Assembly (NCBI GenBank): GCA_963422465.1
Contig: OY730170.1
Location: 5,227,815-5,291,814, forward strand
Origin: Lichina pygmaea
Taxonomy: Eukaryota; Ascomycota; Lichinomycetes; Lichinales; Lichinaceae
Reading direction: 5' to 3'
DNA: 64,000 bases
Below, in pieces: positions 1 through 11,644 of this stretch. How positions within the stretch are numbered: position 1 is the first letter of the stretch; each line of letters opens with the position of its first letter. Below the pieces are notes generated by a model. The model searched no databases. It was given only the letters and a program-made list of their open reading frames with translations, and was not told where the DNA came from. The translations under genes and the position numbers were made by a program.

Positions 1-1474
1 AGACGTGCCCGTCGACCAGGACAGACCGGAGCACCGACGCGCCCTCAAGGGGCTGCATCTCGCGAGCAACCCGGAACGACCGGACAAGGCCGAGACGACG
101 TCGGACGGGAGAAAGGTCCGGGCGCACAATCCGGAGAAGTGGCGGCGACTGGGCTTCGATACCGAGTCGCCCGCGGCCGAGTTCTACGACGTCGGGTACC
201 TGGGCATGATGGACCTGACGGATTTTGTGCGACGACACGAGGACGGGTACCAAAAGGTGGGGGGAATGGTCCGGGGAGGTTTGTGCACGGCAGAAACGAG
301 GCTGACGCGCAGAGCCGTACAGCTGCTGCTCGAGCAGGCGACGAGACCGGCGGAGCAGAGATGTCCGATTGCGAAGGCGAGCCTCGCCGTCACCCTGATC
401 CTGTACGACTACTTCGACGTCGACAAGCCCGACGTCGAGGACGCCAAGAGCTACCTCGCGCTCGACACGCGCGCCAACTTCGACCGCGTCTTCCGTCCGC
501 TGCTGCTGCAGTGGTCTCGCCTTCACACGGCCGCGCTGCAGGCCGCTTTCCGGCTCTGGAAGTCGACGGGGGCCGAGGTCGACGACTTTGAGAAGGTCGA
601 GGACCTCGTGCGCATCTTGGTCGACCACGTCGTCGGCCAGGCCTCGTACAGCAAGGACATTCGACGCGTCGAGGAGGAGATGAGCGAGATGGATCATCTC
701 CGGCTGCGCGAGCTGCAGATGGCGCAGCTCGAGGCGACGTACGAGAACGCCTGGGGACGGCATCTGCGGTTGGTCATCCGTTCCCCGTCTCTCTCTCTCT
801 CTCTTCTCTCTTTTCGAATTCCGTCATCGCTTGTCCGGGGGGGGGGGGGGGGGGGGGGTCAAGACTCGCTGAACGAGTGCCACGCTGACGACCGACCAGA
901 CAAGTCCGCGAGGAGCTCAGACACGAAGCCTTTCAGTTTGTGCGGGAGCAACGCATCCGATGCCTGCTACGCGGCCGCTGGTTTCCCCGCTCGATGGAGT
1001 ACAAGTCCGAGCAGGGACCGGTTACGAGGCAGGATCTCAAGCGCTCGGTGCCGTCGGCCTGGCGCTTCATACGGCTCTCGCACAACCGACGCTACTTGCA
1101 TTTTGCGGACTATGATTCTCGCAGGGAGTACGAGCCGGGCCTCGAGGCTTTGGAGGAGAAGGGTAAGCCCCGACCGCCGTGGGCCGTGACGTTCGAAGCC
1201 CGTCTTCGGTGGGCGTCGCTGCTGACGTGTAGCTCTGTGTGCAGTCGACCTAAGCACCGCTTCCTCGGTCGAATGCAACGTCCCAGAGCTCTCTGTGCCG
1301 GGCGGGTCCGACGCGTCTGAACTCTTGGACGATGCCGCCGACGACGACGACGACGACGACGAAGACGACCCGAGCCAGACCGCGACCACGACCACGCGCA
1401 CGAGCATGAAGATCATGATCCACGACGTGCGACAAGGCGCCGACTCGGCTTCGAGAACCGCCGGTAGCGGTCAT

Positions 1475-1517
<43 letters not shown>

Positions 1518-3256
1518 CGTCGTCGTCTCCCGCGGACGACGCGTCGTCCGTATCCCTGACCTTCTTCCCGCAATCGAGGTCTGTGGCGTCGGAGTGGGTC
1601 GACGGGCTACGCATGCTTCTGCATCAGCACCAGCAACGACAACAGCTGGTGTCCACGGATACAAGTCATCGCCGTCCACCATCCGCCCCGGACTCGACCA
1701 AGAAGGCCGGCACCGCCATCAACACCGCCGCCAACAACCACAACCACAATCACGCCAAAGCCAGTCGTCAAGACCACCACCACCACCACCACGACTCGAG
1801 CACGCCGGCACCTGTCCCCGCAATCGACCAAACCCAAACCCAAACCCAACCGCAAGCATCAGCACCAGCAGTAGGCGATATGGAGGTATCCTCGCTCACG
1901 CTACCCAGCCGGAAACTCGTCTCGTTGATCGCCGAGTACGGCCAGAAGATTCGTCTCTTGAACCTACATCTCAGCGACTACGAGGCTGGCTACGGCTACG
2001 GACAAGGTTATGGGGCTGGGGCTGGTTATGGATATGGAGCTGGGGCTGGGGCTGGGGCTGGATATGGGGCTGGGCCTCAGACATACCAAGCGAGATACGC
2101 TGGCACAGGTGGATCGGTCGGTGCAGGCGTGCCTGCTACTACTACCTGGGACGGCATGAATGGCATCAGCGGCATCAACGGCATGAACAGTATCAACGAC
2201 GCTGTTCGAGCAGCTGCTGCTGCTGGTTCTAGCGGTCCTCCTGCTGCGGCGGGCACAGTGGCGGCGGTGGCCGCGGGTCTGAATGGTACGAACGGTATGT
2301 CTTTTTTTCCAGTTCCTCGTGTTTCTTTGTCACCGTTGTCATTGGTGCTTTGTCATCGCCAGCGTTGTCAGCTGTCATCTCCTGCACAGCTGCTTGTTCT
2401 GCTCTCTGTTCTGCTGCTTGTCGTTTGGGTTTATACTCTTCGCGTCAAGACACTGCTCTTGCTACGCAGCTTCCCGCTTGTTGTTGCTGTTGTTGTTGTT
2501 GTTGTTGTTGTTGTTGCTGTCGTCTTCAACAAAAGGTCATCATCGTGCCACTGCTGTTGATACCTGTTTTCATTCACATGCCCATACCCGGACATGAACT
2601 TCTACCCTGACTTATGCCTATGCCCACGCCTTGCCCATGCTCATGCTCATGCTCATGCCCACGCTCACGTGAATACCCACATCTGTACCTATACCTATAC
2701 CCATGCTTACACTCCTACCCACATCTACACCCACACCTGTACCCACGCCTACACCTACGCTCATGCCCATGCTCATGCCCATACATGTTTCCATGCCCGT
2801 TCCCACACCCATCCCGTCCCCATGATACACTGCCACCCATCCTCGTATCCTGCTCACACCCACGCTTGTGCTCATCTAGGTACTCACACAAGCCACGTCA
2901 ACGGCACCGCTGGTGCTGCGAGGGGCCACGACAACACTGGCCGCGCCGGAGATCAACGTATCGATCCACGACGACGTGGCTCATCTGGACCCGGCGCACT
3001 CGGCGACGCCATGGCACCCGGCCCTCTAAACAGCCCCGCAAGCTTCAACCCAGCCACAGGCTTCAACGCAGCTGCAGGCTTCAACGAAGGCGCAGCACCA
3101 ATAGGCGCGGTCGGCCCACCGATCGGCGCAGCAAGGCTCTTTCTCGTCCAGCCCTCGCCCGTCTTTCACGGCATCGACAGGAACGACGCTCCGCCCGTGC
3201 CTTCTCGCCAAGGACTGGACGAGGACGAGTTCTACTACGATGTCTTTGGGATTTGA
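1..3256 (+). CDS. ELMO/CED-12 domain protein with PH domain (Lmo1-like), 5' end outside window
   Basis: Partial gene; the frame is open to the window edge, so the true start lies upstream. Modelled exons: <1-768, 900-1162, 1245-2294, 2880-3256, all phase-consistent, giving at least 817 codons. The N-terminal part (about residues 45-260 of the visible protein) has the ELMO signature GFDTESPAAEF...GYLGMMDLTDF. A PH-like stretch follows (AWRFIRLSHNRRYLHF, then acidic loop and LTFFPQSRSVASEWV). After it come a Gln run (1478-1516), a Gly/Tyr/Ala-rich linker and a PxxP-containing acidic tail (APPVPSRQ, DEDEFYYD). ELMO proteins pair with DOCK proteins to form Rac/Rho exchange factors at membranes; the yeast equivalent is Lmo1-Dck1 acting on Rho5. 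That role here is by family. Intron 1 (769-899) uses a GTTGGT donor and holds a poly-G run. Intron 3 (2295-2879) is unusually long and repeat-filled; its boundaries are the least certain. Confidence 0.75.
2295..2879 (+). repeat. Low-complexity content of ELMO-gene intron 3
   Basis: The modelled 585-nt intron (GTATGT donor, CTAG acceptor) contains a GTT/TTG microsatellite (about 2478-2520) and a long CCCATGCTCA/CCCACACC-type degenerate hexamer-like array (about 2610-2830). It could be read as Thr/His-rich protein, but that would break the family-like reading frame between flanking exons. Confidence 0.55.
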
Positions 3257-3841
3257 GAGCTCTTGAAAAGGAGGCTTGATCCTCGAAGGATGCTTGGTTC
3301 TTGGGAAGACACTTCAATTTTAAATTGGGGTTTTTTTTTTTTTTTTTTTTTTTTTTGGAAAGGAGCGCTTAGCTCTCGCTCAGCCCTTGAGAGGACGCTT
3401 AATTCTTGAGAAAGTCTCTTGGCCCTGCCACTTTAGTTCTTTGAAAAAAAAAAAGAAAAAGAGATGCTTGGTTCTTTGGGAAAAGAGATTTCCTTCTTGA
3501 AAAGAGGGCCTCCCCCCCCCCCACATCTCTCTGTTGGAATTGGACGTTGTGGGTGTGGAGCCCTAAAGCACTGTCATGTTTGCTCTTGCCCCATGTATTT
3601 GGGACGGTCACCGAAACCCTAGCTAGTTCTCAACAATAATAACAACAACAACGAACAAACAAACAACTTGTTCTTCTACTTCTGCCGTGCCTCCAGAATC
3701 GATCAATTCCTTCCTGAGAATGAAAGGCCACTTTCTGAAACAAAACAAACTACATTTTTTTGTTTTCTTGCGTGGACAAGTGATCATCTGCTTTCTTTCA
3801 GTTCTTTCTTTCTCTCTTCTTCTCTCCTCTTCTCTTCTTCT

Positions 3842-3872
<31 letters not shown>

Positions 3873-4221
3873 GGGGGTGGGAGGGAGGTGGGAGGGAGGT
3901 GGGAGGGGTAGAGGTGGGGGTAGGGACAAAGGTGTACTGTCTCCACTTCTCCACTCTGTCTTGTTGGTCTTTGTGAGTGAGATCTGTGAATAGACTTAAT
4001 CATTGTTATATCTGTACAGTGGTATTCCGTTTGTGGGTGAGAGAGAGAGCGAGAGAGTGTGGCAGGAGGAGTCCAGCGGGCAGGTGACATGTGACCCTGA
4101 GGCACATGACTAGGACTTGGTAGATATAGAGGTTCTCGGTTGAATCCTGGAGCCACTAGGATTCAGTCCCTTCGTCGACGGAGTCTAGCCCTGGCGATAG
4201 TCAACAAGACCCCAGTTCTAT

Positions 4222-4275
<54 letters not shown>

Positions 4276-4573
4276 AGGGTGAGGTGTGGTGCGGTCCAGT
4301 GCCTGCATCCATTGATCATACTGCTCTTGTCTGTGGTGTTCATGTGATTCTGCTTTGTAAGTTCTCTTTCCCTCTCTCTTCTACCTCTGCCCTCTCTTCC
4401 TTCTCTGCTGTTCCAAATTTCTTTAATTCTTCCCTTCCCATCTTCTATCAAGTCCCTATTGGAAATTTCTCGTTAAAGAAGCCAGATTCAGCTGTCGTAC
4501 AGAGCGAGAGAAGTATAGGATGAGATGCAAATAACCTTGGACATCATACCAATTCACGTCGATTCATGTCGAT
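3257..4573. other. Gene-free stretch between convergent genes
   Basis: I see no supported gene. The stretch holds homopolymers and microsatellites: T run (3331-3355), G run (3852-3877), GA dinucleotide array (4225-4275), C run (3513-3521). Similar 'ttcttgagaaag/ttcttgggaag' phrases recur between 3270 and 3500, suggesting a degenerate short tandem repeat. It presumably contains the 3' UTRs of both neighbours. Confidence 0.6.
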
Positions 4574-6077
4574 TCATATCAATTCGTTCAACCGCCCACG
4601 CACCCTCTCAAAGAGCTGTTCCCGTATTTGTTCTCTGGCGGAGTACGTTTCGCGTTCATCCCTCCATAGATCCATGTCTTCGTTCTCCTTGTGCTCGTCG
4701 TCCTCCTCCTCGCTGTCATGCTGCTGCGTATCAACACCGTCGGCCCTCGTGTGTCTCGTTGGTGCATCGCGGTGATGATGCGGATGACCGTGGTAGTGAT
4801 GGGGATGCGACGGAGCTGCCTCGGTATTGTTGGTGCGTATGTTCACGTCGAGATTGTCGTCTATCGCCCTGTCGCCGGTCGTGACAAAGGGTGTCCTCGC
4901 ATGGGCTGGCCCGACGCCGCCAAGCTCAAAGGGCGAGAGAGAGAGATGTTGTCGAGTGTAGAAGACTGCAAAGACGGCCACAGACAAGGAGAGGAGGAGC
5001 CATAGCAGGCGGAGACGGCCTTGACATTCGTTAGTAGGCTGCCGGAGGCAACGACAGAGCAGACGAGCCGTGGTCGAGGGATACACGGAGAAGCCTCCGA
5101 TGCAACCTCGCCAAGCAGGCTCAACACTCACGTTGAATCCCATCCCTCCACTGCACCTCCCGCCTCTCCCACACCGTGACCATCTCCCTGACCCGGTCCA
5201 GCCGGCCGCTGAGTTCGCCGACGCGGTCTCTGCCGTGCTTGACGCGTCTGCCGAGGCCCTCGATCTTCTTGCGCTGCTCGCCAAAGGCGCCAAAGGCCGC
5301 CACCTGCGCCGTCACATGCCGTTCGACGTTGCGTGCCTCGTCGTCAAAGTGTCGGCTCAGCTGCGTCGTGGCGGACGAGATCTGCTGGATCGACGACAGC
5401 GTCGCTTGCAGCTTCGACAGCGACTCCAGGATCGTGTAGTACGTGTCGTCCAGCCTCCGGATCGCGGCCGTCGAGGACAGGTCGAGTCCCGCAAGCGTCG
5501 TGCTGATCGTCCTGTCACCAAGCCGGGGTCACCGGTCAGTCCGAGACGGTCTCGAAGATCTAGGAATCAAGGGACCCAACTCGTCTTGGAGCTTCCGCTG
5601 CTCCCGTAGCTTGCTCAGGCCAGCTTCCGACCGGCCGTCCGTCTGCTGCACGTTCTCGATCCAGAGTCTTGGCCGCCTGCTCGAAGTGCCTACTTCGACG
5701 TCCCGTTCCGCAAGGTCCTGGGGACACGGCTGGGCCTGGCGACCGTCGTCTCGCCCGGGGTCCGACGACGACTGTCCCGTCTTTGCGCTCAGCACTTTCG
5801 CGGCGACTTTCGTCTCAGGCCCGGCCTTCGAAGACGCGCCGCCGGACCCGGATCCCTTCTCCTTTGCACCATGGCGATCCCTGTGGTTGTGATTAGGGTG
5901 ATGGTGATGCAGATGTAGGTGCGCGTGCCGCTTGATCATCGCCGCCGGTGTTGACGTTGCGGAGCTCGTCGAGTCTGGCCGGGGCGGTGGCGTCCGTCCA
6001 GATGCGTCGTCGACGTGAGAGCTATGGTCCGCCGACGGTATGACAAGAGAAAGTCTGTGTCTCTCCCGGCCCTCCAT
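4574..6077 (-). CDS. Unrecognised coiled-coil, single-pass membrane protein
   Basis: Modelled exons 6077-5581, 5511-5132, 5019-4574 join in frame to 440 residues. The start is the first ATG of the open frame; an upstream GTG is ignored. Residues 1-165 are Ser/Pro/His-rich with a histidine stretch. Residues about 166-290 look like coiled coil (ILESLSKLQATLSSIQQ; heptad-like Leu/Ile). A hydrophobic segment at about 296-313 (LLWLLLSLSVAVFAVFY) is one likely transmembrane helix. The tail is His/Asp/Glu-rich and ends in RGRLNELI. The intron 5020-5131 has a GTGAGT donor and CTAAC branch-like site. The intron 5512-5580 uses a GTTGGG donor. I do not recognise the family with certainty; the coil-plus-helix layout resembles uncharacterised proteins of filamentous ascomycetes. 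An organelle or ER membrane tether is only a guess. It converges on the ELMO gene and is followed on the same strand by CGR1. Confidence 0.65.
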
Positions 6078-6456
6078 CTTGATACCTCCTGCCACGTGAG
6101 AAGGTATACTTCCCCGGAACGTGCCTAAGCTGCCCGTGGTAGGCGCGGCCCCTTGCCGACGGTAGACGCAAAGCAGGGTCGACCTCGGGAGAGATGGTGG
6201 GGCTCGTGATCGACGTCGGCCGCAGCTTGCGGCTGAATTACGAGAGTACTATGCAGGAACCCCTCGCGCCTGCTCACAGACACCATCAAGGCCGACAAAT
6301 TACTACAGCTGTACAGACGGAGCGCATGGCCCATTCAATATGATAGTAGAGAAATGTAGAAAGTCTGCCGACGTGCAAGCCGCAACGCCGCCGACATGTC
6401 GCCCTTGAGAACCACTCGACCAACGCCTCAAAATGCTCCTAGCCTAGAAAGCTAGA

Positions 6457-6883
6457 TCATGAATTCAGCAGCTTGTTCCTCTTCTCCTTCCGCTTCAGCC
6501 GGTCCACTCTCTTGCGGTGCATCTTCTCTGCCATCTTCTCGTATCGTGCCTTCTCCTCCTTGGCGGCTCTGCGATCTTTGATGATTTTGATGCGTCTCTG
6601 AGCAGATGTTCACGATCAGACGAGTCGATCGGTCCCCAGGACGCTGATGCCAACACACCTGTCTCTCCTCCTCCTTCTCGGCCTTCATCTCCCTCTCCTT
6701 GGTCTTCACGGCTTTCTCTGCCTTTCGCACCTCCAGCCGTTGCGACCACGACGACAGACCCGCACAAGGTCGGAAGGCGGTCTTCCGCTCGTGCCATTGC
6801 TTTCCTGATATGGTCAGACCGTCGTCTCCAATGTCAATCATCGGCTTACCGTTCTTTCGCGCTCCATCCACGGCGACAGCCAT
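6457..6883 (-). CDS. CGR1: rRNA-processing protein Cgr1
   Basis: Two exons (6883-6659, 6597-6457; GTGTGT donor, CTCAG acceptor, 61-nt intron) give 121 residues, the usual family size. The core reads [14 protein letters not shown], then an almost continuous basic/acidic helix ending in the family's [14 protein letters not shown] tail. Cgr1 is a small nucleolar protein needed for pre-60S ribosome assembly and ITS2-linked pre-rRNA processing in yeast; the function here is by homology. A longer open frame exists across the intron, but it loses the conserved C-terminus, so the spliced model is preferred. The start lies 245 bp from the start of the divergent ORT1 gene, so the two probably share a promoter region. 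Confidence 0.9.
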
Positions 6884-7128
6884 CGTCTGCTCACCACGCT
6901 CTCGATCAATCTCCTCGGAAGTTGTGGGCCTTCCTGAGGAGGAAGGGGGGTGGGGGCTGACGTAATCACATCTCGGAAAATCCTTTTGCCGGCGGCTGCC
7001 CCTCTGGTGTTCCTCGCCGCCTACACCAAACCTAAACCCTCTTCTGGTCAACATCGAGGATGTTCCCCGCCGTGCCCGCCAAGGAACTCAGCGGGCTCGA
7101 GTAGTGCGCCGGAGGACATCATCGTTGG
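6884..7128. promoter_or_regulatory. Divergent CGR1/ORT1 intergenic region
   Basis: There are 245 bp between the two start codons, so both promoters and 5' UTRs must fit here. I see no clear TATA box. The sharing of regulatory sites is inferred from geometry alone. Confidence 0.45.
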
Positions 7129-8342
7129 ATGGAAGCTGCCACAGACGCGACCTCGACAAGAGGCCTGCCGTCGACGGCAGTGACCGTCCGACCGGAGTCC
7201 AACAGCAGGTATGGAGCCAATGCGACCAAGGATATTGTCTTTGGCTCGGTGTGTGCTCCGTAGACCGGCACATGGACTTCCTCGGGGACTAACACGACGC
7301 AGTTGGCTGGCTTGGTCGGCAAGATTGTCGAATATCCATTCGACACGGTCAAGGTTCGCCTGCAGTCGCAGCCGGATACTCGACCAGCCCTCTACAGCGG
7401 CCCCCTCGATTGCTTCAGGAAATCGCTGCACCATGAAGGCTTGCGCGGCCTGTATCGGGGCGTGAGCGCCCCGCTGGTTGGCGCTGCCGCAGAGTCGAGT
7501 AGCCTGTTCTTCAGCGTATGCTCTCCAACACTCGGTCTTGATTCGCGTCGGGCAAGCCAGTGGCTGAGTTGGGGTCGTGCCAGTACAACGTCGCCAAAGA
7601 CGTCCTTCAATCGACCCTCTATGGCTCGTCCTTGCCTCCGACGTTCGAGCTGCCACTGGCAATGCTAGTCGGCTGTGGCGCGGCCTCGGGAGCCTTTACG
7701 TCTCTGGTCTTGACGCCGATAGAGCTCGTCAAATGTCAGATGCAGGTGCCCGTCCGGCCAGTCTGTGCTGTCGCACAGCAGGCGCAAGCGCCCCTTGCGC
7801 GTCCGGGTCCGCTGGCCATTGTCGGCTCGATCTATCGTCGCTACGGAGTGCTTGGATTCTGGCACGGGCAGCTGGGGACCTTTATCCGTGAAGCAGGGGG
7901 TTCGGCGGCGTGGTTCGGCAGCTACGAAGCGGTGCTCATCCTGTTTCGTCGGTTCGCCTCGGGACAACCTTCGTCGGCGACGACAGCGGAGTCCATCTCT
8001 CATTCCGGCAGCGCGTCCGGCCCTTCCTCCCCGGCAATCTACCAACAGCTCCTCGGCGGCGCCGTGGCCGGGATGAGCTACAACTTCATCTGCTTCCCCG
8101 CCGACACGATCAAATCCCGCATGCAGACCGAACAGCCTACCCTGTCGTCGTCCCCTTCCTCGTCCCATCACCGTGCCAGGGACAGCGAGCGAAAGTCGTT
8201 CCGGCACGTGGCCGGCGCCTTGTACCGACAACAGGGGCTGCGAGGCTTCTACGTCGGCTGCGGTATCACCGTGCTGCGTTCGGCCCCGAGTTCGGCGCTC
8301 ATCTTCACTCTGTACGAGGGGCTCAAGGAAAGATTTGGATGA
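7129..8342 (+). CDS. ORT1: Mitochondrial ornithine carrier (ORT1/ARG11 type)
   Basis: Exons 7129-7248, 7303-7515 and 7584-8342 join in frame to 363 residues. All three mitochondrial-carrier signature repeats are visible: PFDTVK, PIELVK and PADTIK. Each is followed by the usual helix-loop pattern, e.g. [19 protein letters not shown] and [19 protein letters not shown]. The start KDIVFGS...[20 protein letters not shown] is typical of the ornithine/arginine carrier branch, which exchanges ornithine for protons or citrulline across the inner membrane for arginine synthesis. The length exceeds the usual ~300 because of Ser/Ala-rich loops between repeats 2 and 3. Introns are short (54 and 68 nt; GTGTGT and GTATGC donors). 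Substrate assignment is by family resemblance. Confidence 0.85.
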
Positions 8343-9155
8343 AAAAACCTGCACGTCAGCAACGCTCTCCTTTCTTTCACCGACCGAGATTACGATAGGA
8401 CCCTTTTCATCTACCTGGACATGACGAGACCCTCGATCGACCTGTGGACTTGAGCATGAAAATCACCATATAGCGCAGACCCCCACATCTTCCTTGACGT
8501 TCTCAACCCAATAAACCCCTTCTCCCTCCATCGACACAACTTTGGACGAGAGACGAGCTAGTCTTTACTCTTATCGTAACTTATAAACTCCACTAACCCC
8601 CCCTTTCCCCACGAAAGGAAAAAACTTGTCGTTTCAGGTCCGTCTGTTCGACGACTGAGTAAAAAAGGTCCGTCTAGCCTTCTCCATCTTTTACATTTCA
8701 CAGCAAATCACAGCTGAAGCTCCGTCTCCATCATCATCATCATCATCATCACCATCGTCGCCGTCATCACGACAAGCTAGTCTCTTCGTGTATATCCCCC
8801 TCTGCTCGTAGCCTTTCTCTCTCTCCCCCTCCCGATTTTCTTGTCGTATTTCCAGTTCTCCCCCCCCCTTTTTTTTTTGGGCATATACCCATCCGAAAAT
8901 ACGTTCGCGTCGACCACGTTCGCTACTCTCTTCTAGACATCCCAACTTTTTTTTGGGGGGGGGGGGAGATTGGCTTTCCATGGCCACCTCACCTTCGTCG
9001 GCGGTGAATATTTAAAGTCCGGTAGCTCTTGCCCGTGTGTCTCTCGTGAGATTCGGTAGGCTCTCTCTGATCGTCTCCAATCCACGTGTTGGCCAAACGG
9101 CGGGACCATTCTCCCCCCTCCCTCCGTTCCACGCTCCCCGTGCATGTTGGTCCCG
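8343..9155. other. Gene-free stretch between ORT1 and the AlkB gene
   Basis: The two genes converge here. No supported gene is visible; there is an ATC/ATG microsatellite (8731-8751), C/T-rich runs and a G run (8957-8967). Confidence 0.6.
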
Positions 9156-10831
9156 TCATTCTTTCGTACGATCCCACAGCTTCATCTCCCCAGCGCCATC
9201 GTCCCAGCGAAACACTGGACTGTCCTCGCGGCCGACGTTGTACCGGTAATAGTTCTGCGTGCCGGCCGGCGCCAGCGCCTTTCGGAACGTGATGTTGATG
9301 CGGCCCTTCTCGGCGCCAAAGACGGCGGCGGCGGCGGCGTCTCCCTTGCGCTTCGGAATGCTGTGCAGCCAGTGCGACTGCGTGGCTCCGCGCATCAGGA
9401 CCATGGCGCCGCACGCTAGAGATAGTTTCAGCTGCGGCAGCGGAGTCGAGCCTTTGCCGCTCGCCCTGTCGAGCTGCTTCGCGATGTTGTCCGACGGGGG
9501 TTCTGTTGGCCGGGGGGACCTCGTGTTTTCGACCGGTTTGTGGCGCATCAGGAAATCTCTCTTGGCGCCGAGCGAGAAGGACGCGATGACCGGGTGCTTG
9601 CCCAGAAACTGCTCGTCGTCCGAGTGATACGATATGCTGTCGTTGCCCGAGGCGTAGTAGTTGACGAGGCAGAAGTTGAAGGCCTCGCCTGTTTGCAGCT
9701 CGACGTTCTGTTTGCCCTCATCGAGGCAGCCGGACGTCATGAGCAGACTTTCAGATTTTTCGCCTGAGGTCCGGGGGAAATGCATGATGGTCTTTTTTTT
9801 GTCTCCTTGTATAGCCCAAAGCTTGCGGGTGGGACGGAGTCCGCAACGAGATGGCTGTAGAGCAATCGGAATCTCTCGCGGACGGACTGACCTTGCGTAG
9901 AGCATCCAGACACTGCGGGATGGGTCTGGGACGACAGCCTCTGTATCGATCGGCCGGAGCCGGTCTCGCCGTGGCAGCGTCGACCACGTCCCCGGACTCG
10001 GTGAAGCGCGATGTCTCGTCGACTCCGAAGACCGTCGTACTAAAGTATCATTCGTTGGCATTTTGGTGTGTGGAAACCCGCCAGCTCTTGGGAACGTCTG
10101 CGTCTAGACTCTCGTGGATTTATCGAAAGGGAAGTCGAAGGAGAAAGAAGTGCAAATAGATACAACGTCATGTAGCTATCTGATGTCGAGATCCAATACC
10201 GGTACTCGAGAAGAAGAAAGACAACATCAAGAAAGACCACGTACAACCGAGGTGTCTTGACGTTGATCACCGCGCTACCACCTCTCTGGATGGCGTACTC
10301 GACGCGATAGAAGAACAGCTCTCTGCGCAAGAACGCAAAGTAGGCATCTCCAATTGTCTTGGCGAGATACGGCTGGAAGTAGAGCAGGTCGAGATGAGGT
10401 TGATCATCGATGACCCGGCCACGAGAGGCGGGGATCGTGACGAGGCCAGCTGTCCCTTGGCCTGGGTCATGAGCGCAGGAAGATCCATCCAAGCTCCCAG
10501 ATTCAGGCGTGGAGCCTAGGAAGAGGGACAGGATGTGCTGGGGTAGGGCGCGGACGGGGAAGGGATAGGTTTTGTGTGCTGATGGGGGGATGTTATCGAT
10601 TCCTGTACCGGTACCGTAGAATCCGCAGGTGGTGATTTTAGAGGGTAGTGATACTGATGGTACTGCTGTGTCAGGTGTGGTAGCAGTGGTAGTAGTGGTA
10701 GCAGTAGTGGTAGTATCAGTAGCAGTAGCAATATCAGCAGCAGCAGCGGTAGTAGAAGAGAGCACGTCTTGAGACCTAGTCTTCTTTGCAGATGGCTGGA
10801 AGAAATGGTCGATACCTCGCTTGTTGGCCAT
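9156..10831 (-). CDS. AlkB-type 2-oxoglutarate/Fe(II) DNA repair dioxygenase (ALKBH2/3-like)
   Basis: Exons 10831-10248, 10039-9892 and 9707-9156 join in frame to 427 residues. The catalytic core is clear: FNFCLVNYYASG, the metal-binding H-x-D in YHSDDE, the distal His in SHWLHSI, and the 2OG-binding Arg in RINITFRK. Upstream, TTVFGVDETSRF is also typical of the fungal family. These enzymes remove alkyl groups such as 1-methyladenine and 3-methylcytosine from DNA. The N-terminus (RGIDHFFQPSAKK) resembles a PCNA-interacting PIP-like box and is followed by a Thr/Ala-rich spacer. Introns are 208 nt (GTTGTA donor) and 184 nt (GTCAGT donor), long for this window and not confirmed. The gene's start lies about 285 bp from a TA-flanked MITE. 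Confidence 0.82.
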
Positions 10832-11113
10832 TGGTCTTGTTCGCCAGCTGCAACACCAGCTGCGCGTAGCGCCTAGCTAGGCACAGTGTCGGGCCTTGTG
10901 TGCTGTACGTAGCTCTGGTTTGACGGTGGTAGGAGCCTGTGCTACAGTACGCTTGTAGAACTGAGGTGGGGTAAGCAAGTCTAGGCCTTGATTTGGTGCT
11001 ATACTGTAACGTAACGTACTGTAATACGTACGCTGATTTCAAGCATTTACGTACAGTACGTAACCAGGGTACGTAGGAACATGTTTGGACGTACTGATAC
11101 GTACGTACTACGG
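10832..11113. other. AlkB upstream region with GTAC-rich repeats
   Basis: No gene seen. Many short GTAC/TACGTA palindromes (e.g. around 11008-11113) lie between the AlkB start and the first MITE. Confidence 0.55.
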
Positions 11114-11115
11114 TA

Positions 11116-11421
11116 CAGTGGGGATTGGTAAGTGTTAGAAAAAGAGTTCTTGTGACTTTTGTAGTTCCTTCTGAATATTTGGTTCATCCGTCACCTGCTC
11201 ACAGAAGTATGAAAGACTTCCTCCAGCTTGCAGACTTCTGACCAGCTCCGTAGTGGCCTAGAAGCTCTGATCGCTCAGGTGGTGCGAGTTTTTTGCGTGG
11301 AGTCTCCCTGAGTCGAGGCATTGGTTGGTGGTTGCACGTAGAGTGGGGAGTCGAGAGAGACTACGTCCCGTACCGCGAAAGTTGTGAGAAAACTTGTTCT
11401 AGCACTTACCGATCCCCACTG
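11116..11421. mobile_element. 306-bp TA-flanked MITE (Tc1/mariner-pogo style)
   Basis: Terminal inverted repeats of about 29 bp, starting CAGTGGGGATYGGTAAGTG, lie at 11116-11144 and 11393-11421 with about three mismatches. The element is flanked by TA at 11114-11115 and 11422-11423. It has no coding capacity. Size, TIRs and TA duplication fit a non-autonomous Tc1/mariner-pogo derivative; the mobilising element is not in this window, since the Fot element below has different TIRs. Confidence 0.8.
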
Positions 11422-11644
11422 TAGCAGGCTCATCACCCTCGTCAGTCAGCCAGAGACATCGCCGTAACTACGCACGCTAGGCGCAGCCGCGAGCAAAGCA
11501 GCATGTTTAGTCAGCATTGAATTGCATCCTACGAGGTACAAATGTACTTAGGTACGGAAGTACATACGTACTGTACCTCGTAATACGTACGTTCCGTACG
11601 TGGGTCCTGTTATCACGACACCACACTTTGTTAGCACGACCCTA

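Noticed and set aside
2594-2879. Thr/His-rich translation through the ELMO-gene repeat region
   Set aside because: Better explained as intron 3: good GT and AG sites, and splicing keeps the family-like frame.
4080-4180. tRNA-like T-arm (ggttgaatcc) near 4131
   Set aside because: No matching acceptor stem, D-arm or anticodon arm could be built around it.
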